A stretch of 64,000 bases of DNA, from the NCBI RefSeq assembly GCF_004005945.1, contig NZ_SACS01000008.1, forward strand, positions 62,001-126,000, read 5' to 3'. The stretch comes from Rheinheimera riviphila. GTDB taxonomy: Bacteria > Pseudomonadota > Gammaproteobacteria > Enterobacterales > Alteromonadaceae. A program made the translations under genes and the position numbers. A model generated the notes under the pieces. The model was not told where the DNA came from. It saw only the letters and a list, made by a program, of their open reading frames with translations, and searched no databases. This document shows, piece by piece, positions 53,299 through 64,000 of the stretch (within the stretch, counting starts at the first letter, position 1; each line of letters opens with the position of its first letter).

Positions 53299-55251
53299 AT
53301 GCGTTTCACTCAGAAAATCAAATTAATCAGCTTACTCACCGCGTTAATTCCTTTGGTCATCGCGACGTTATGCGTCACCTTGCTGGCACGTGCTGAGTTG
53401 TTTGCCCAGGCTGAAGCCAAGCTCGTGGCGGTACGGGAAATTAAACAACGTCAAATCAATGCGTTATTTAGTGATTTTGCCGCAGGGCTTGGCGCTGTGC
53501 ATGCGGTGGTCGACAGCCAGTTTGACCCAGCTCAGCCACAAGCACTGCACGAAGCACTATTACCGATTTCACAACAGCTTGGTTTTTACGACATTTTTAT
53601 TATTAACCCGGCGGGCACTGTGTTGTATTCAGTGGCAAAAGAGGCTGATTTCCAAAGCAATTTAATCAATGGTCCTTATGCCAGCTCTGGTCTTGCGAAG
53701 TTATTCCAGCGGGTCAAAGGCAAAGGGCAACAGGTGCTGATTGAAGATTTTGCACCTTATGCGCCTTCCAATGGCCAGGCGGCGGCCTTTATGGCGCGGG
53801 AGCTTAGCAGTAACGGCGAAAGCTGGGTGGTGGCGGTGCAGTTGTCGATTGACCGCATTAATTCGGTGATGCAAGTGCGCGAAGGCATGGGGAAAAGTGG
53901 CGAAACTTATTTAGTTGGGCCGGATCAACGGATGCGCTCGGACTCCTTTCTTGATCCTCAGAAGCGCACGGTACTGGCTTCGTTTGCCGGCAGCGTCCAG
54001 CAAAATGGCGTGGTGACAGCGTCAAGCGAAGCGGCGTTACAAGGCGAGGCCGGATTGTTGTATATCGATGATTACAATGGCAATCCAGTAGTTTCTGCAT
54101 ACTCGGCACTGGATATTTTCGGCTTGCACTGGGCATTGCTGGCGGAGATTGATGTCGCAGAAGTAGCAGCCCCGGCAACACGGATGTTGTGGATTGGCTT
54201 GGGTATCATCATCGCCGCTATTGTGTTGGCGCTGTTAGCCGCCAGGGTCGTTAGTTTTTATGTATTGTCGCCGCTGGGTGGGGAACCGGCGGATATGGTC
54301 GATATGACCAGCCGCATTGCCGATGGTGATTTAACCATGTCGTTATCCGGAGCCTCTCAAACCAGTTTAATGGGCTGGCTTAGCAAGATGCAGCAGCAAT
54401 TACGACGGTTGATTGGCCAGTTGGTGGGCGTTGGTCAGGCGCTGGAAATGGCGGCAGCACAAAATTCCTCTGCGCTCACTCAAGCTGATGGCAGTTTACA
54501 AATTCAGGCGCGCGAAACGGAAATGTTGGCCACGGCGATTGAGGAAATGAGTTATGCCGCGGCCGAAATTGGTAGCAACACGGTGCTGGCGTCGGACGAG
54601 GTGAGCGCCAGTCAAGCCGCTGCTGCCAAACTTACTCAGACCATTGGGCATGTCAGCGCCAGCCTTGAGCAAACGCTGGCGGCTTTTGCACAGATGCGCC
54701 AGCAAGTTGGCCGTTTGGACGAGGACAGCCAGCAAATTGCCTCGGTAGTGGCTGTGATCACTTCGATTGCCGATCAAACGAATTTGTTAGCGCTTAATGC
54801 GGCGATTGAAGCGGCCAGAGCGGGCGAACAGGGTCGTGGTTTTGCGGTGGTGGCGGATGAAGTGCGGCAGCTGGCCGGTAAAGTGCAGCTGGCAACCCGT
54901 GATATTGCATCGGTGATCCAGGGCCTGCTGCAGTTATCAAATAGCCTGAACAGCAGTAGCGCTGGTTGTGAAGCCATTGCCAACGATACCAAAACCGAAG
55001 CACAGTCGATGCAACAACAAGTGGATGATATTGATGGCCGGTTGCAGCAGTTAAAACAATTGATGGCACAAACTGCCACCGCGGCGGAGGAGCAGACCAG
55101 TGTCAGTGCGACTTTAGCTAAAGGAATTTCCAGCTTGAGTGCGGCGGCGGAAGAAAATAGTACTGCGATTAGTGAAGTCGCTTCCAGCACCCGTGGGCTG
55201 TTGGGGCTGGCGACTGAACTAGGTACTGCGGTAGGGCAGTTTAAAGTCTAA
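53299..55251 (+). CDS. Methyl-accepting chemotaxis protein with Cache sensor
   Basis: A 650-residue chemoreceptor. A helix at about 12-30 and another at about 296-318 ([18 protein letters not shown]) bracket a periplasmic sensor domain of the Cache/PAS type with [17 protein letters not shown] and [24 protein letters not shown] linker follows. The signalling hairpin is intact: [20 protein letters not shown] and [14 protein letters not shown], with Glu/Gln-rich methylation helices. Ligand unknown; the double Cache architecture often binds amino or organic acids. ATG 53299 follows AAGGAT. Confidence 0.9.
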   Translation: MRFTQKIKLISLLTALIPLVIATLCVTLLARAELFAQAEAKLVAVREIKQRQINALFSDFAAGLGAVHAVVDSQFDPAQPQALHEALLPISQQLGFYDIFIINPAGTVLYSVAKEADFQSNLINGPYASSGLAKLFQRVKGKGQQVLIEDFAPYAPSNGQAAAFMARELSSNGESWVVAVQLSIDRINSVMQVREGMGKSGETYLVGPDQRMRSDSFLDPQKRTVLASFAGSVQQNGVVTASSEAALQGEAGLLYIDDYNGNPVVSAYSALDIFGLHWALLAEIDVAEVAAPATRMLWIGLGIIIAAIVLALLAARVVSFYVLSPLGGEPADMVDMTSRIADGDLTMSLSGASQTSLMGWLSKMQQQLRRLIGQLVGVGQALEMAAAQNSSALTQADGSLQIQARETEMLATAIEEMSYAAAEIGSNTVLASDEVSASQAAAAKLTQTIGHVSASLEQTLAAFAQMRQQVGRLDEDSQQIASVVAVITSIADQTNLLALNAAIEAARAGEQGRGFAVVADEVRQLAGKVQLATRDIASVIQGLLQLSNSLNSSSAGCEAIANDTKTEAQSMQQQVDDIDGRLQQLKQLMAQTATAAEEQTSVSATLAKGISSLSAAAEENSTAISEVASSTRGLLGLATELGTAVGQFKV

Positions 55252-55270
55252 ATCTAAGCTTGGCGGTTTA

Positions 55271-55319
55271 GTTGGGTACGATTGCGTATTGTTGATCGTA
55301 CTTGTTAATCGTACCCAAC
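55271..55319. repeat. 12-bp perfect inverted repeat downstream of the chemoreceptor
   Basis: GTTGGGTACGAT and ATCGTACCCAAC are perfect complements with 25 bp between. A third GATCGTAC half lies in the loop. No T run follows, so it is not a classical terminator; it could be a slow-folding stop, an operator or an element remnant. The rest of 55252-55366 has no gene. Confidence 0.6.
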
Positions 55320-55366
55320 GAACCTCAGAGCTTAACGTTCGTTACTGTTGATTATTCATAAAACGA

Positions 55367-56224
55367 TTATTCAACAAGCGGATTGTTCAGTAAATAACCA
55401 GCATGAAACCGCAAGTGTTGTTCGATAAAACTAGCGATAAAATAGTAGCTATGGTCGTAGCCTGGGTGAATTTCCAGTTGCAACGGCGTGCCGCTGGCTT
55501 CGGCAGCCTGACGCAGTTGTTCCGGAAACAGCTGAGTTGCCATAAACTGATCAGCCTCACCCTGTGATACCAACATCGGCAACTGACTGCCCAGTTTGGT
55601 CATTAGCAGGCTAGCGTCATAAACGTCCCAGTTGCACTGATCTTCACCGAGATAAGCGCTAAAGGCCTTTTTGCCCCAGTCGCATTGCACTGGGTTGGCA
55701 ATCGGCGCAAAAGCTGACACGGCACAAAATAGTTCTGGCTCACGCAGGGCAATCACTAAAGCACCATGACCGCCCATTGAATGACCGCTGATCGACTTTT
55801 GTGCGGTCAAAGGTAAGTTCGCTTGGCATAACTTTGGCAATTCCTGCGTGATGTAATCGTACATTTGATAGTGTTGTTGCCACGGTGCTTGCGTTGCGTT
55901 GACATAAAAACCAGCGCCAAGACCGAGATCATAAGCGCCATCGGCAGCATCTGGCACACCTTCGCCGCGTGGGCTGGTGTCAGGAATAATTAACGCAATG
56001 CCAAGTTCAGCGGCAATGCGTTGGGCGCCTGATTTCGCCGAGAAATTTTCATCGGTACAGGTGAGACCTGACAGCCAATACAGCGCCGGCACCTGATGGA
56101 ATTCGGCTTGTGGCGGTAAGTATACTGAAAACTGCATATCGCATTGCAGGGTCTTGGAACGGTGGGAAAATCGTTTTTGCCAGCCCTCAAACAAGCGCTG
56201 GGCAGTCAGTTGCTGCAATGCCAT
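55367..56224 (-). CDS. fghA: S-formylglutathione hydrolase
   Basis: A 285-residue esterase. I chose ATG 56224 (MALQQLTAQ). The nucleophile elbow GHSMGGHGALV (Ser), PDTSPRGEGVPDAADGAYD and the C-terminal GYDHSYYFIASFIEQHL (His) match FghA. It hydrolyses S-formylglutathione to formate and glutathione, the second step of formaldehyde detoxification. frmA lies 88 bp upstream in the same direction, so the pair is a pathway unit. Confidence 0.93.
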   Translation of the reverse strand: MALQQLTAQRLFEGWQKRFSHRSKTLQCDMQFSVYLPPQAEFHQVPALYWLSGLTCTDENFSAKSGAQRIAAELGIALIIPDTSPRGEGVPDAADGAYDLGLGAGFYVNATQAPWQQHYQMYDYITQELPKLCQANLPLTAQKSISGHSMGGHGALVIALREPELFCAVSAFAPIANPVQCDWGKKAFSAYLGEDQCNWDVYDASLLMTKLGSQLPMLVSQGEADQFMATQLFPEQLRQAAEASGTPLQLEIHPGYDHSYYFIASFIEQHLRFHAGYLLNNPLVE

Positions 56225-56257
56225 AAATACCTCTGCGGAAGATCTCAGAAAAGATAA

Positions 56258-56281
56258 CACCGGCTGTTTAAACAACCGGTG
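56258..56281. promoter_or_regulatory. 24-bp near-perfect palindrome in the frmA-fghA gap
   Basis: CACCGG, TGTTTAAACA and CCGGTG form one almost uninterrupted palindrome with one mismatch pair and no loop. Its position between the two formaldehyde genes suggests a regulator site or a strong RNA hairpin that sets fghA expression. The family of the binder cannot be guessed. Confidence 0.5.
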
Positions 56282-56312
56282 CAGGTGCGATTAGCACTAC
56301 CGATCCCGATAT

Positions 56313-57476
<1,164 letters not shown>

Positions 57477-57567
57477 TCAAAAGGAAATACATCAAAGAAA
57501 CATCGGCTTGCAACGCTTTTAGAGCTGTAGTACGCGCCAGTTCAAGCTGGCGGCTGTGATCTGTACA

Positions 57568-57834
57568 TTATCGATAGAGCCGCAATCGGATAAACAGCTG
57601 CTCCACTTCGGTCCGCGCCCAGGGTGTTTTACGTAAAAACTTCAAACTGGATTTCACACTGGGGTTTTCAGTAAAGCATTTAATTTTAATCTGTGCCGCC
57701 AACGCCGGATAACCGCCGTAATGACTCAGCAAAGAATTCAGAATTTTTTCCAACGTAAAGCCTTGCAACGGGTTTTTTGGCTGCTCGGCAGTCAGTGGTT
57801 GTGCTTGTTCTTGCGGTTGTTCAGTATTATTCAT
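57568..57834 (-). CDS. VF530 family small protein (DUF2132)
   Basis: An 88-residue protein. I chose ATG 57834 ([10 protein letters not shown]); its start overlaps the end of the previous gene by 8 bp. The conserved core [48 protein letters not shown] is the VF530 signature. The fold (helical, structure known for a Vibrio member) suggests nucleic acid binding, but the role is not established. It is probably cotranscribed with the secreted protein upstream. Confidence 0.83.
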   Translation of the reverse strand: MNNTEQPQEQAQPLTAEQPKNPLQGFTLEKILNSLLSHYGGYPALAAQIKIKCFTENPSVKSSLKFLRKTPWARTEVEQLFIRLRLYR

Positions 57835-59860
57835 TGACGGCCTCAACGACGTTGTCAGTTACCGGCACCGGCACTGCTGGTGATTGCCCGGCCGGTGGAA
57901 ACAGTGCGCGCCATTGGCCATGGAACGACTCGTCTTCGGTACCAATGGCCAGACTTGAATTAGGAAATAAATTGCTGGGCGCAGCCAGCGCTTCGACTTT
58001 CATGCCATCAATTTGCCAGAAAATCTTGCCGCCAGAGATCAAATTCAGCGGTGTTGGCGCTTGGGGATCCAATAATGCAACCTGATAAATAAAAGAGCTA
58101 AAAGGGCCACTATTACCGGCTTCACGCACGGCACTTGCCCATAACACATTGGATTCCAGATATAAATCGGCAATGTCCCGTTGTGCAGGCTGTGCGGGAT
58201 CCGGCTGCGGTGGCTGTACCTGCAGGCGCTCGGCCGACCACTGAATATCACCGGCGGCTAAATCAAAGTCGCCCCAGGTTAAGCTGCCGCGTTGGCCATT
58301 GCCACCGCGTTCGCCTAACACCAGCAAAAACCGATTCGGTGCTTTATTCACACATACCAGACCTTCAAAATTATCGCCAGCTTGCTGTTCGGTGTTGTCA
58401 CGTTGCACCGGCAAGGCAAAACTTGCTAAGACCGTGGCATAACCCTGATATAACTTCAGATGGAATAAACGACCAAATTCGCCGTGCCAGCTACCGCTTT
58501 CTGCCAGCAGAAATTCATTCTGACGACCCGGCAGGGCGCACATCGATTCCAAATCGTTGGATGGCTGATTTTGTGGCCAGCCGGTGACAAAAATTGATTT
58601 GTAAGAAGGTTTTCCGTCCGGACTAAACTGCAGTAAGCCAAGCCGGTCACCGCCTTGATCAATTTTTTTATCCTGCACCAGCAAATAACTATCATGGGTC
58701 ACCATCGCCATGGCGCTCACCCCTGGCAAGGTGGTTTTTACCGACGGGCGTGCCAGAGTATACCAGCGTGGATCCACCGACATCTCAAACAACAGCGGTG
58801 CCATTTTATTAAAATGCTCAGCGTTGACATCACATTGAATATTATCAGGATAATGCTGTTTCCACGGGTCATTCACCAGATACACTTTGCCCTGATGTAC
58901 CGCAACACCTTCCAGCGCCGTTTGCACCATTTTTTCATAGACCGGGCAGAGGCCGGAATTGTCAGTGGCCACAAAAAAACTCAGTGGCTGCACATAAGGC
59001 ATGGTTCTGTTGGTTAAATCGAAAATCCAGAGTTGATCGTCATTTCTGGCCACAGCAACCAAGTAACCGGGATGGCCCGGGATTGGGCTTGGTAGGAAAT
59101 CGATGCCATTAATCGGGTGGCCTTTAGTATCCAACGGCGGCATCGTCAGATTGGCATCAATCACTTTAACGAAGTTATCTTTGGCCCAAAAATCAGCGGT
59201 TAAGCGGGTTTTGAAGATAGCCGGAAAGGTCGCACTGTTTTTCTCAAGTGCCAGATACAGGTTTTGATGATCGTCAACCGCCAGACCTTCAATGCCATCG
59301 TTCGGTAAGTTGCCAACCTTCGATTCCAGCGGGAATTGCACCGGACGCACCGCAGTGATTTCCGCCCGGCTAAAATCGGCATTTAAGCTGATTTTTAATA
59401 ATAAAGTGGGGTAACTGGTCGAATTGGTCTGGGCATATTTTTTGGCACAGGACGGGCTTAATTGCGCACGACTGGCGTCTTCAGTCACGGTGATTAGCGT
59501 TAAATCATCAACCCGATCCCAGGTTAAAGCTTCTAAATCCGGAGAATTGACAATGTAATCGCCAAAACAGCTTTTTCTGACGTCGGCAGAAATGGTGATA
59601 TTGATAGGCAGTTGGTTAAAAGCTGCGGTTTGCGGGTTGATCCGAAATAGCTTCATCCGTAAACCAGGGTCAGCACTTTGATCGCCCAGGCTCAGCAATT
59701 CGCCGTGGCGCCAGGTTAAACCTGAGGTTTGTGGATCTTTCAGACTTTGTTGATTCAGATCCCGGACCCACTGACCGGTCAGGGCAATTTCGGCTTGCAG
59801 TTGCAATGGCATCAAAGGCAATGCCAGTAAAAATAACCAGAAACGACTTGTCGCTTTCAT
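57827..59860 (-). CDS. Secreted phytase-like beta-propeller protein (esterase-like activity of phytase family)
   Basis: A 677-residue protein. I chose ATG 59860 ([24 protein letters not shown]), a clear signal peptide; the longer in-frame start would add 50 residues of odd sequence. The mature protein has propeller-like repeats with [37 protein letters not shown] and [21 protein letters not shown]. This matches the PF13449-type family (remote phytase and SdiA-regulated-type proteins). No classical phytase metal motif is visible. The substrate is unknown, and enzyme activity is not established. Confidence 0.75.
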   Translation of the reverse strand: MKATSRFWLFLLALPLMPLQLQAEIALTGQWVRDLNQQSLKDPQTSGLTWRHGELLSLGDQSADPGLRMKLFRINPQTAAFNQLPINITISADVRKSCFGDYIVNSPDLEALTWDRVDDLTLITVTEDASRAQLSPSCAKKYAQTNSTSYPTLLLKISLNADFSRAEITAVRPVQFPLESKVGNLPNDGIEGLAVDDHQNLYLALEKNSATFPAIFKTRLTADFWAKDNFVKVIDANLTMPPLDTKGHPINGIDFLPSPIPGHPGYLVAVARNDDQLWIFDLTNRTMPYVQPLSFFVATDNSGLCPVYEKMVQTALEGVAVHQGKVYLVNDPWKQHYPDNIQCDVNAEHFNKMAPLLFEMSVDPRWYTLARPSVKTTLPGVSAMAMVTHDSYLLVQDKKIDQGGDRLGLLQFSPDGKPSYKSIFVTGWPQNQPSNDLESMCALPGRQNEFLLAESGSWHGEFGRLFHLKLYQGYATVLASFALPVQRDNTEQQAGDNFEGLVCVNKAPNRFLLVLGERGGNGQRGSLTWGDFDLAAGDIQWSAERLQVQPPQPDPAQPAQRDIADLYLESNVLWASAVREAGNSGPFSSFIYQVALLDPQAPTPLNLISGGKIFWQIDGMKVEALAAPSNLFPNSSLAIGTEDESFHGQWRALFPPAGQSPAVPVPVTDNVVEAVNE

Positions 59861-60083
59861 GAATGTCTCATCAGGGTCTGCATTAAGTGATGCAGGGTCA
59901 ACGGCAACGCTGCCGACAGAAGTCGCTAATCTACCAGAAAAACAAAATCCGGCATACCAAGGCCGTTGAAATCGCCAAAAGATACGACCAAATTTGTTGG
60001 CCTGATCCATGCGCTTTGCACTGTGCTGTGATAGGGATGCTGCTAAAAATTTAGCGAGTACTTAGTGACCAAAAGGCTAACAA

Positions 60084-60105
60084 AAAGCCCGCGGGTGCGG
60101 GCTTT
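60084..60105. terminator. Terminator between asnB and the phytase-like gene
   Basis: Perfect stem AAAGCCCGC / GCGGGCTTT with loop GGGT. On the minus strand it is followed by TTG after T, and on the plus strand by TTG; both arms carry A and T runs. Confidence 0.8.
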
Positions 60106-60160
60106 GTTGATTACTGGCCAGAGTTGGGAACAGTCGGCCAGCTTAGCTTTTTATGGCTGA

Positions 60161-61825
60161 TTAATACGCTTGTTCGTGTACGTCACGTACTGCGCGACCT
60201 GATGGGTCGGTCATCTGCGCCATTTTCGCATCCCAGAGCAAGGCTTCAGGCGTTGAACAAGCGACAGATTTTCCGCCAGGTACACAAGCAATAGCGCCAC
60301 TGTGCGGGAAATGTTCTTCGAAAATGACCCGGTACAGATAGGCTTCTTTACTATCCGGCGTGTTGACCGGGAAGCGGAACGCGGCAGTGGTTAGCTGTTG
60401 ATCGGTCACTTCTTTTTCGGCAAAAGCTTTTAAGCTGTCAATCCAGCTGTAGCCAACGCCGTCGGAGAACTGTTCTTTTTGCCGCCATAAAATTTCATTG
60501 GGCAGCAAACCATCAAAAGCCTGCCGCAAAATGTGTTTTTCCATTTTGCCGTTGCCACACATTTTGGCCTGCGGGTTTAAGCGCATCGCGACGTCCATAA
60601 AGTGTTTGTCGAGGAACGGCACCCGTGCTTCGATGCCCCAGGCCGACATCGCTTTGTTGGCGCGGTTACAGTCAAACATATGTAACCGGTCTAATTTACG
60701 TAAGGTTTCTTCATGGAATTCTTTGGCGTTTGGCGCTTTATGGAAATACAAATAACCGCCAAACAATTCGTCAGAGCCTTCGCCCGACAACACCATTTTA
60801 ATGCCCATGGCTTTGATTTTCCGCGCCATTAAGTACATTGGCGTCGAAGCACGAATGGTGGTGACGTCGTAAGTCTCGAGGAAATACACCACATCACGCA
60901 GCGCATCGATGCCTTCTTGCACCGTAAACAATACTTCGTGGTGTACGGTGCCAATGGTATCTGCCACTTTACGCGCAGCAATTAAATCCGGTGAACCGGC
61001 AAGGCCAACGGCGAAAGAGTGCAAACGTGGCCACCATGCTTCGGATTTACCATCATCTTCAATGCGGTTCCGTGCAAATTGCTGAGTAATCGCCGAAATT
61101 AATGACGAATCCAAACCGCCGGACAACAATACGCCATAAGGCACGTCTGACATTAAATGGCTTTTCACCGATTGCTCTAAGGCTTCACGCAGCTCAACTA
61201 AATCGGCCGGATTGTCTTTAACCGCATCAAAACTTTGCCAGTCGCGGGCATAGTATTTTTCAAGTTTGCCGATTTTACTGTCGAAATAATGGCCCGGCGG
61301 GAATTCCTGCATCTGTTTACAAACCGGGATTAACGCTTTGAGCTCAGACGCCACATACAGCTGACCATGTTCGTCATAACCGTAATACAGCGGAATAATG
61401 CCGATATGGTCACGGGCAATCAAATAGCGTTGTTGTTCAGCGTCGTACAGAATAAAAGCAAACATGCCCTGTAGCTGATCGATAAAACTGGCGCCATGTT
61501 CCAGGTACAACGGCAGAATGACTTCACAATCTGACTTGGTTTGGAACTGATAGTCGACGGTTAAATTCTTCTCTAAATTCTTGTGATTATAAATCTCACC
61601 ATTCACTGCCAGAATGTGATTTCGATTTGGATTAATCAGTGGTTGCGCGCCATTTTCAGTATCTACAATGGCCAGACGCTCGTGCACGAGGATGGCATTA
61701 TTGTCATTCCAGATCCCAGACCAGTCCGGACCACGATGACGTAACAACTTAGATAACTGTAGCGCCTGCTGGCGCAAGGCTTTAACATCAGTCTTGATGT
61801 CAAGCACCCCGAATATCGAACACAT
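60161..61825 (-). CDS. asnB: Asparagine synthase B (glutamine-hydrolysing)
   Basis: A 554-residue protein, E. coli AsnB length. Mature Cys2 (MCSIFGVLD) starts the glutaminase domain, with HRGPDWSGIW and AVNGEIYNH. The synthetase domain has the ATP loop LLSGGLDSSLI and later SGEGSDELFGGYLYFHKAP. It makes asparagine from aspartate, ATP and glutamine. ATG 61825 follows GGAG. A 16-bp palindrome at 61879-61894 lies upstream. Confidence 0.95.
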   Translation of the reverse strand: MCSIFGVLDIKTDVKALRQQALQLSKLLRHRGPDWSGIWNDNNAILVHERLAIVDTENGAQPLINPNRNHILAVNGEIYNHKNLEKNLTVDYQFQTKSDCEVILPLYLEHGASFIDQLQGMFAFILYDAEQQRYLIARDHIGIIPLYYGYDEHGQLYVASELKALIPVCKQMQEFPPGHYFDSKIGKLEKYYARDWQSFDAVKDNPADLVELREALEQSVKSHLMSDVPYGVLLSGGLDSSLISAITQQFARNRIEDDGKSEAWWPRLHSFAVGLAGSPDLIAARKVADTIGTVHHEVLFTVQEGIDALRDVVYFLETYDVTTIRASTPMYLMARKIKAMGIKMVLSGEGSDELFGGYLYFHKAPNAKEFHEETLRKLDRLHMFDCNRANKAMSAWGIEARVPFLDKHFMDVAMRLNPQAKMCGNGKMEKHILRQAFDGLLPNEILWRQKEQFSDGVGYSWIDSLKAFAEKEVTDQQLTTAAFRFPVNTPDSKEAYLYRVIFEEHFPHSGAIACVPGGKSVACSTPEALLWDAKMAQMTDPSGRAVRDVHEQAY

Positions 61826-61878
61826 GATAAAAACTCCGTTAGGTTTAATCCGAAAAAATTCAATTCATTTGGCAGTAT

Positions 61879-61894
61879 GTACGTTCAGACGTAC
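61879..61894. promoter_or_regulatory. 16-bp palindrome upstream of asnB
   Basis: GTACGT-TCAG-ACGTAC is a perfect inverted repeat in the divergent gap between asnB and the DUF3025 gene. It could be an operator; no factor can be named. Confidence 0.4.
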
Positions 61895-61989
61895 CCCGTT
61901 GAATGTGCCATTTACCGCCAAAATTGCAAGCTGTTTTTTAGGTTTTGCGCAAGTATGTCTTGCTGAATGCTTTCAACCGGAGCATCAAC

Positions 61990-62898
61990 ATGACTGACCA
62001 AAAACCGTCGCAAAATGCCGTCATGCCTTTGCCGCAACCGACAAAAACAGCCAGATTTGTAGCGCCCGAACAGTGGGATGACCAAATTTGGCTTGAGAAT
62101 CCGATATTTGCTGAACTAACGACGTTGTTTCCGTTGGCATCTTGTACTGATTTTCCAAACGTGATGGCACTGGACAACTGGCGACAGCAATTCCGACCAG
62201 AATTCAGACCGGAATTGCCGGTGCGATTTGTCGACAATGAACTGTTGGCAGCTGATGGCCGTTATTATGAAGCCTTTATTTATCACACCCGACAGGTGCC
62301 GACCCGCTATCCGAATTGGCATGATTTGTTTGGGGCTTTGATTTGGTGTTTATTTCCGCAGACAAAAAAACTGTTAAATCAGCTGCATATCCGCGAGATT
62401 GAGCTTCATGGCGCCAGTATTCGCACGGCACTTCGCAATAAACTGACGTTATTGGATGAATGTGGAGTGCTTATTTTGTATCGCCAGCAGCAAGCCAATG
62501 TCGTGGAAATGCTGCGGCAACATCAATGGCAACATGCTTTTGTCAGTCAGCGACATTGTTGGTTCGGGCAGGGGAACAATCCTGGCGTCACGGCGATGAT
62601 GTTTGGCCATGCCAATTATGAAATGGCCACCCGGCCTTTTATCGGACTCACCGGCAAAATGCTGGCGATGGTGGTTCCTGATGATTTTTTCAGCCAGTCG
62701 TTGCGTCAACGTATTGATTTCATAGATACTGCCTTAAGTGAACAAATTGCTAATCAAGGTATATTCGGTGATCCACTGCAGCTGACACCGCTGCCACTGT
62801 TGGGTGTGCCCGGTTGGTTTTTTGCAAATGAACAGCCGGATTTTTACCAGAATAGCGCTTATTTCCGGCCAAAGCGTATCACCAAAATTCAGGATTAA
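61990..62898 (+). CDS. DUF3025 family protein
   Basis: A 302-residue protein starting at ATG 61990, seven bases after CGGAG. The conserved block DGRYYEAFIYHTRQVPTRYPNWHDLFGALIW and the KTKKLLNQLHIREIELHG region identify the DUF3025 family. A second conserved area is AFVSQRHCWFGQG. It has no signal peptide or helices spanning a membrane. The function is unknown. The next gene (ABC ATPase) follows after 49 bp. Confidence 0.82.
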   Translation: MTDQKPSQNAVMPLPQPTKTARFVAPEQWDDQIWLENPIFAELTTLFPLASCTDFPNVMALDNWRQQFRPEFRPELPVRFVDNELLAADGRYYEAFIYHTRQVPTRYPNWHDLFGALIWCLFPQTKKLLNQLHIREIELHGASIRTALRNKLTLLDECGVLILYRQQQANVVEMLRQHQWQHAFVSQRHCWFGQGNNPGVTAMMFGHANYEMATRPFIGLTGKMLAMVVPDDFFSQSLRQRIDFIDTALSEQIANQGIFGDPLQLTPLPLLGVPGWFFANEQPDFYQNSAYFRPKRITKIQD

Positions 62899-62947
62899 CC
62901 GTATCCCAAACTTGCTGGGCAGCAAACCCCTGATTGACGGAGCAACC

Positions 62948-63733
62948 ATGATTCAAATTCAGCAACTGGCAAAATCCTTTGCCATTGGCAAACAAAATAA
63001 ATTGTCAGACAGCGAAAAAAACGATGTGCGTTTTGGTGGTGATCGGTTTCATTCGGTGCGCAATGTCAGTTTTGACTGCGCTGCGGGTGAAGTGCTTGGA
63101 CTATTAGGTCCGAACGGTGCTGGTAAAACCACGACGTTGCGCATGTTATCGACGGCCTTGCAGCCCGACAACGGGGCGGTCATGATTGATGGTCAGGACG
63201 TCATTAAAAACCCGCTGCAAGCACGTAAACGGATCGGTTTTTTATCCAGCAGCACTGGTTTATACGGCCGTTTAACCGCCCGCGAAAATATCGCTTATTT
63301 CGGCCGGCTGCATGGAATGGCAGAAACTGAATTAAATCAGCGGATTGAAGAGTTGTTGACCTTGTTGTCGATGCACGAATTTGCCAATCGTCGGGCTGAC
63401 AATATGTCGACCGGCATGAAACAAAAAACTGCTATCGCACGTGCTGTGGTGCATTCCCCCAAAGTGGTGATCCTGGATGAACCAACCACCGGGCTGGATA
63501 TTATGACGGTGCAGACGGTGCTGGATTTTATTCAGTCGCTAAAACAACAAGGTACACCAGTGATTTTTTCGACCCATCATTTGGACGAAGTTGCAACGCT
63601 GTGCGATCGGGTGGTGGTCATTAATCATGGGGTCAGTGCATTTAACGGAAGTTTAAATGAATTCAGAGAGTTAACTGGCAGTGGCGATTTGCGTCAGTCT
63701 TTTTTACAAGTGATCCAGCGGGAGGCAGTATAA
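62948..63733 (+). CDS. natA: ABC transporter ATPase, NatA-like
   Basis: A 261-residue ATPase starting at ATG 62948 with GGAG five bases upstream. Walker A is [17 protein letters not shown], signature [14 protein letters not shown], Walker [13 protein letters not shown] and the switch His is in FSTHHLDE. The pairing with a type-specific permease starting one base after the stop, whose sequence is NatB-like, supports the name. NatAB systems export sodium or other ions. Confidence 0.9.
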   Translation: MIQIQQLAKSFAIGKQNKLSDSEKNDVRFGGDRFHSVRNVSFDCAAGEVLGLLGPNGAGKTTTLRMLSTALQPDNGAVMIDGQDVIKNPLQARKRIGFLSSSTGLYGRLTARENIAYFGRLHGMAETELNQRIEELLTLLSMHEFANRRADNMSTGMKQKTAIARAVVHSPKVVILDEPTTGLDIMTVQTVLDFIQSLKQQGTPVIFSTHHLDEVATLCDRVVVINHGVSAFNGSLNEFRELTGSGDLRQSFLQVIQREAV

Positions 63734-64000
63734 ATGTGGCAGGTATATCTGAAGGAACTGACCGAGCTGTTGCGCGACAAAAAAACACTGATGTTTGTGA
63801 TTCTATTGCCAATTCTGATTTTCCCGGTGCTATTTGGCATTATGGGATTGGTGATGGCCAATGTCAGCCGCCAGGCTGAAGCGGAAGAACATCGTTATGT
63901 GGTGATTCACGCTGACCGCGCCGCTGAGTTTACAGATTCGTTGTTTTATCATAAAAACTTTAAACAAGTGACCACCGAACTCACCAGTGTTGACGAATTA
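63734..64000 (+). CDS. natB: ABC-2 permease, NatB-like (3' end beyond window)
   Basis: The first 89 codons of a membrane protein starting at ATG 63734, directly after the natA stop. MWQVYLKELTELLRDKKTLM and the following long helix (about 22-45, FVILLPILIFPVLFGIMGLV) then a large external segment (QAEAEEHRYVVIHADRAAEF) is the NatB N-terminus style. It runs off the right edge with an open frame. Confidence 0.85.
   Translation, partial: MWQVYLKELTELLRDKKTLMFVILLPILIFPVLFGIMGLVMANVSRQAEAEEHRYVVIHADRAAEFTDSLFYHKNFKQVTTELTSVDEL

Overview
The window reads as an ordinary, gene-dense chromosomal segment of a free-living gammaproteobacterium. Gene content and order (fadIJ, sixA, smrB, prmB, aroC, yfcL; hdfR/maoP; dsbB/fadR; pabB-nudL-sdaA), a rhombosortase, two secreted S9 peptidases and short intergenic inverted repeats point to the Alteromonadales/Chromatiaceae side, with Rheinheimera or a close relative as my best guess. 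That assignment is inference from remembered families, not a database result. I saw no rRNA, tRNA, CRISPR, prophage or complete insertion sequence.

Layout. 1-5003 (minus) is a MoxR/DUF58/DUF4381/BatA/BatBC stress-type operon running off the left edge. 5323-8918 is fadI-fadJ beta-oxidation behind two palindromic operators, one a very good FadR site. 9010-10685 holds a small membrane protein, hdfR facing maoP, and a TTG-start micro-protein. 10827-16044 (minus) holds a PAS-GGDEF-EAL protein and a pitrilysin. 16217-20576 is sixA, smrB, prmB-aroC and an MFS permease. 20618-24530 has an aldehyde dehydrogenase with a FadR-like operator at its start codon, an ATP-NAD kinase-like protein, yfcL and fklB. 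24621-26057 is dsbB facing fadR. 26288-28549 is a 753-residue fusion of cysteine desulfurase, ETHE1-like persulfide dioxygenase and rhodanese. 28652-30779 is an ECF sigma/ChrR anti-sigma pair diverging from an azoreductase. 31072-38662 carries an S9 peptidase, a divergent pair of RluA-type pseudouridine synthases, rhombosortase, gamma-glutamyltransferase and a crotonase. 38670-43671 carries a lipoprotein, cysK, a second MoxR-VWA module and an RDD protein. 43762-50950 carries a KAS III-like enzyme, a stand-alone glycogen-binding-like domain, sdaA, nudL, pabB and class I fumarase. 51034-60010 carries an S9 peptidase, a chemoreceptor, the formaldehyde detoxification pair frmA/fghA, a VF530 protein and a phytase-like secreted protein. 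60161-64000 carries asnB, a DUF3025 protein and a NatAB-type ABC exporter cut by the right edge.

Genes that appear to work together: fadR at 25341 probably controls fadIJ and perhaps the aldehyde dehydrogenase at 22051 and itself. Sulfur handling (cysK, the desulfurase/dioxygenase/rhodanese fusion, ggt, glutathione-dependent frmA/fghA, dsbB) is well represented but not clustered. Two families of intergenic repeats are scattered through the window: an ATACCC-ended element (three long copies, one end-less copy and one mini copy) and a single 254-bp element with 30-bp-class terminal inverted repeats. Members of both run into the 3' ends of neighbouring genes and supply their last codons.

The most unusual items are the three-domain sulfur fusion, the locally readable FadR regulon, the hdfR/maoP junction (candidate maoS), and the repeat elements that write gene C-termini.
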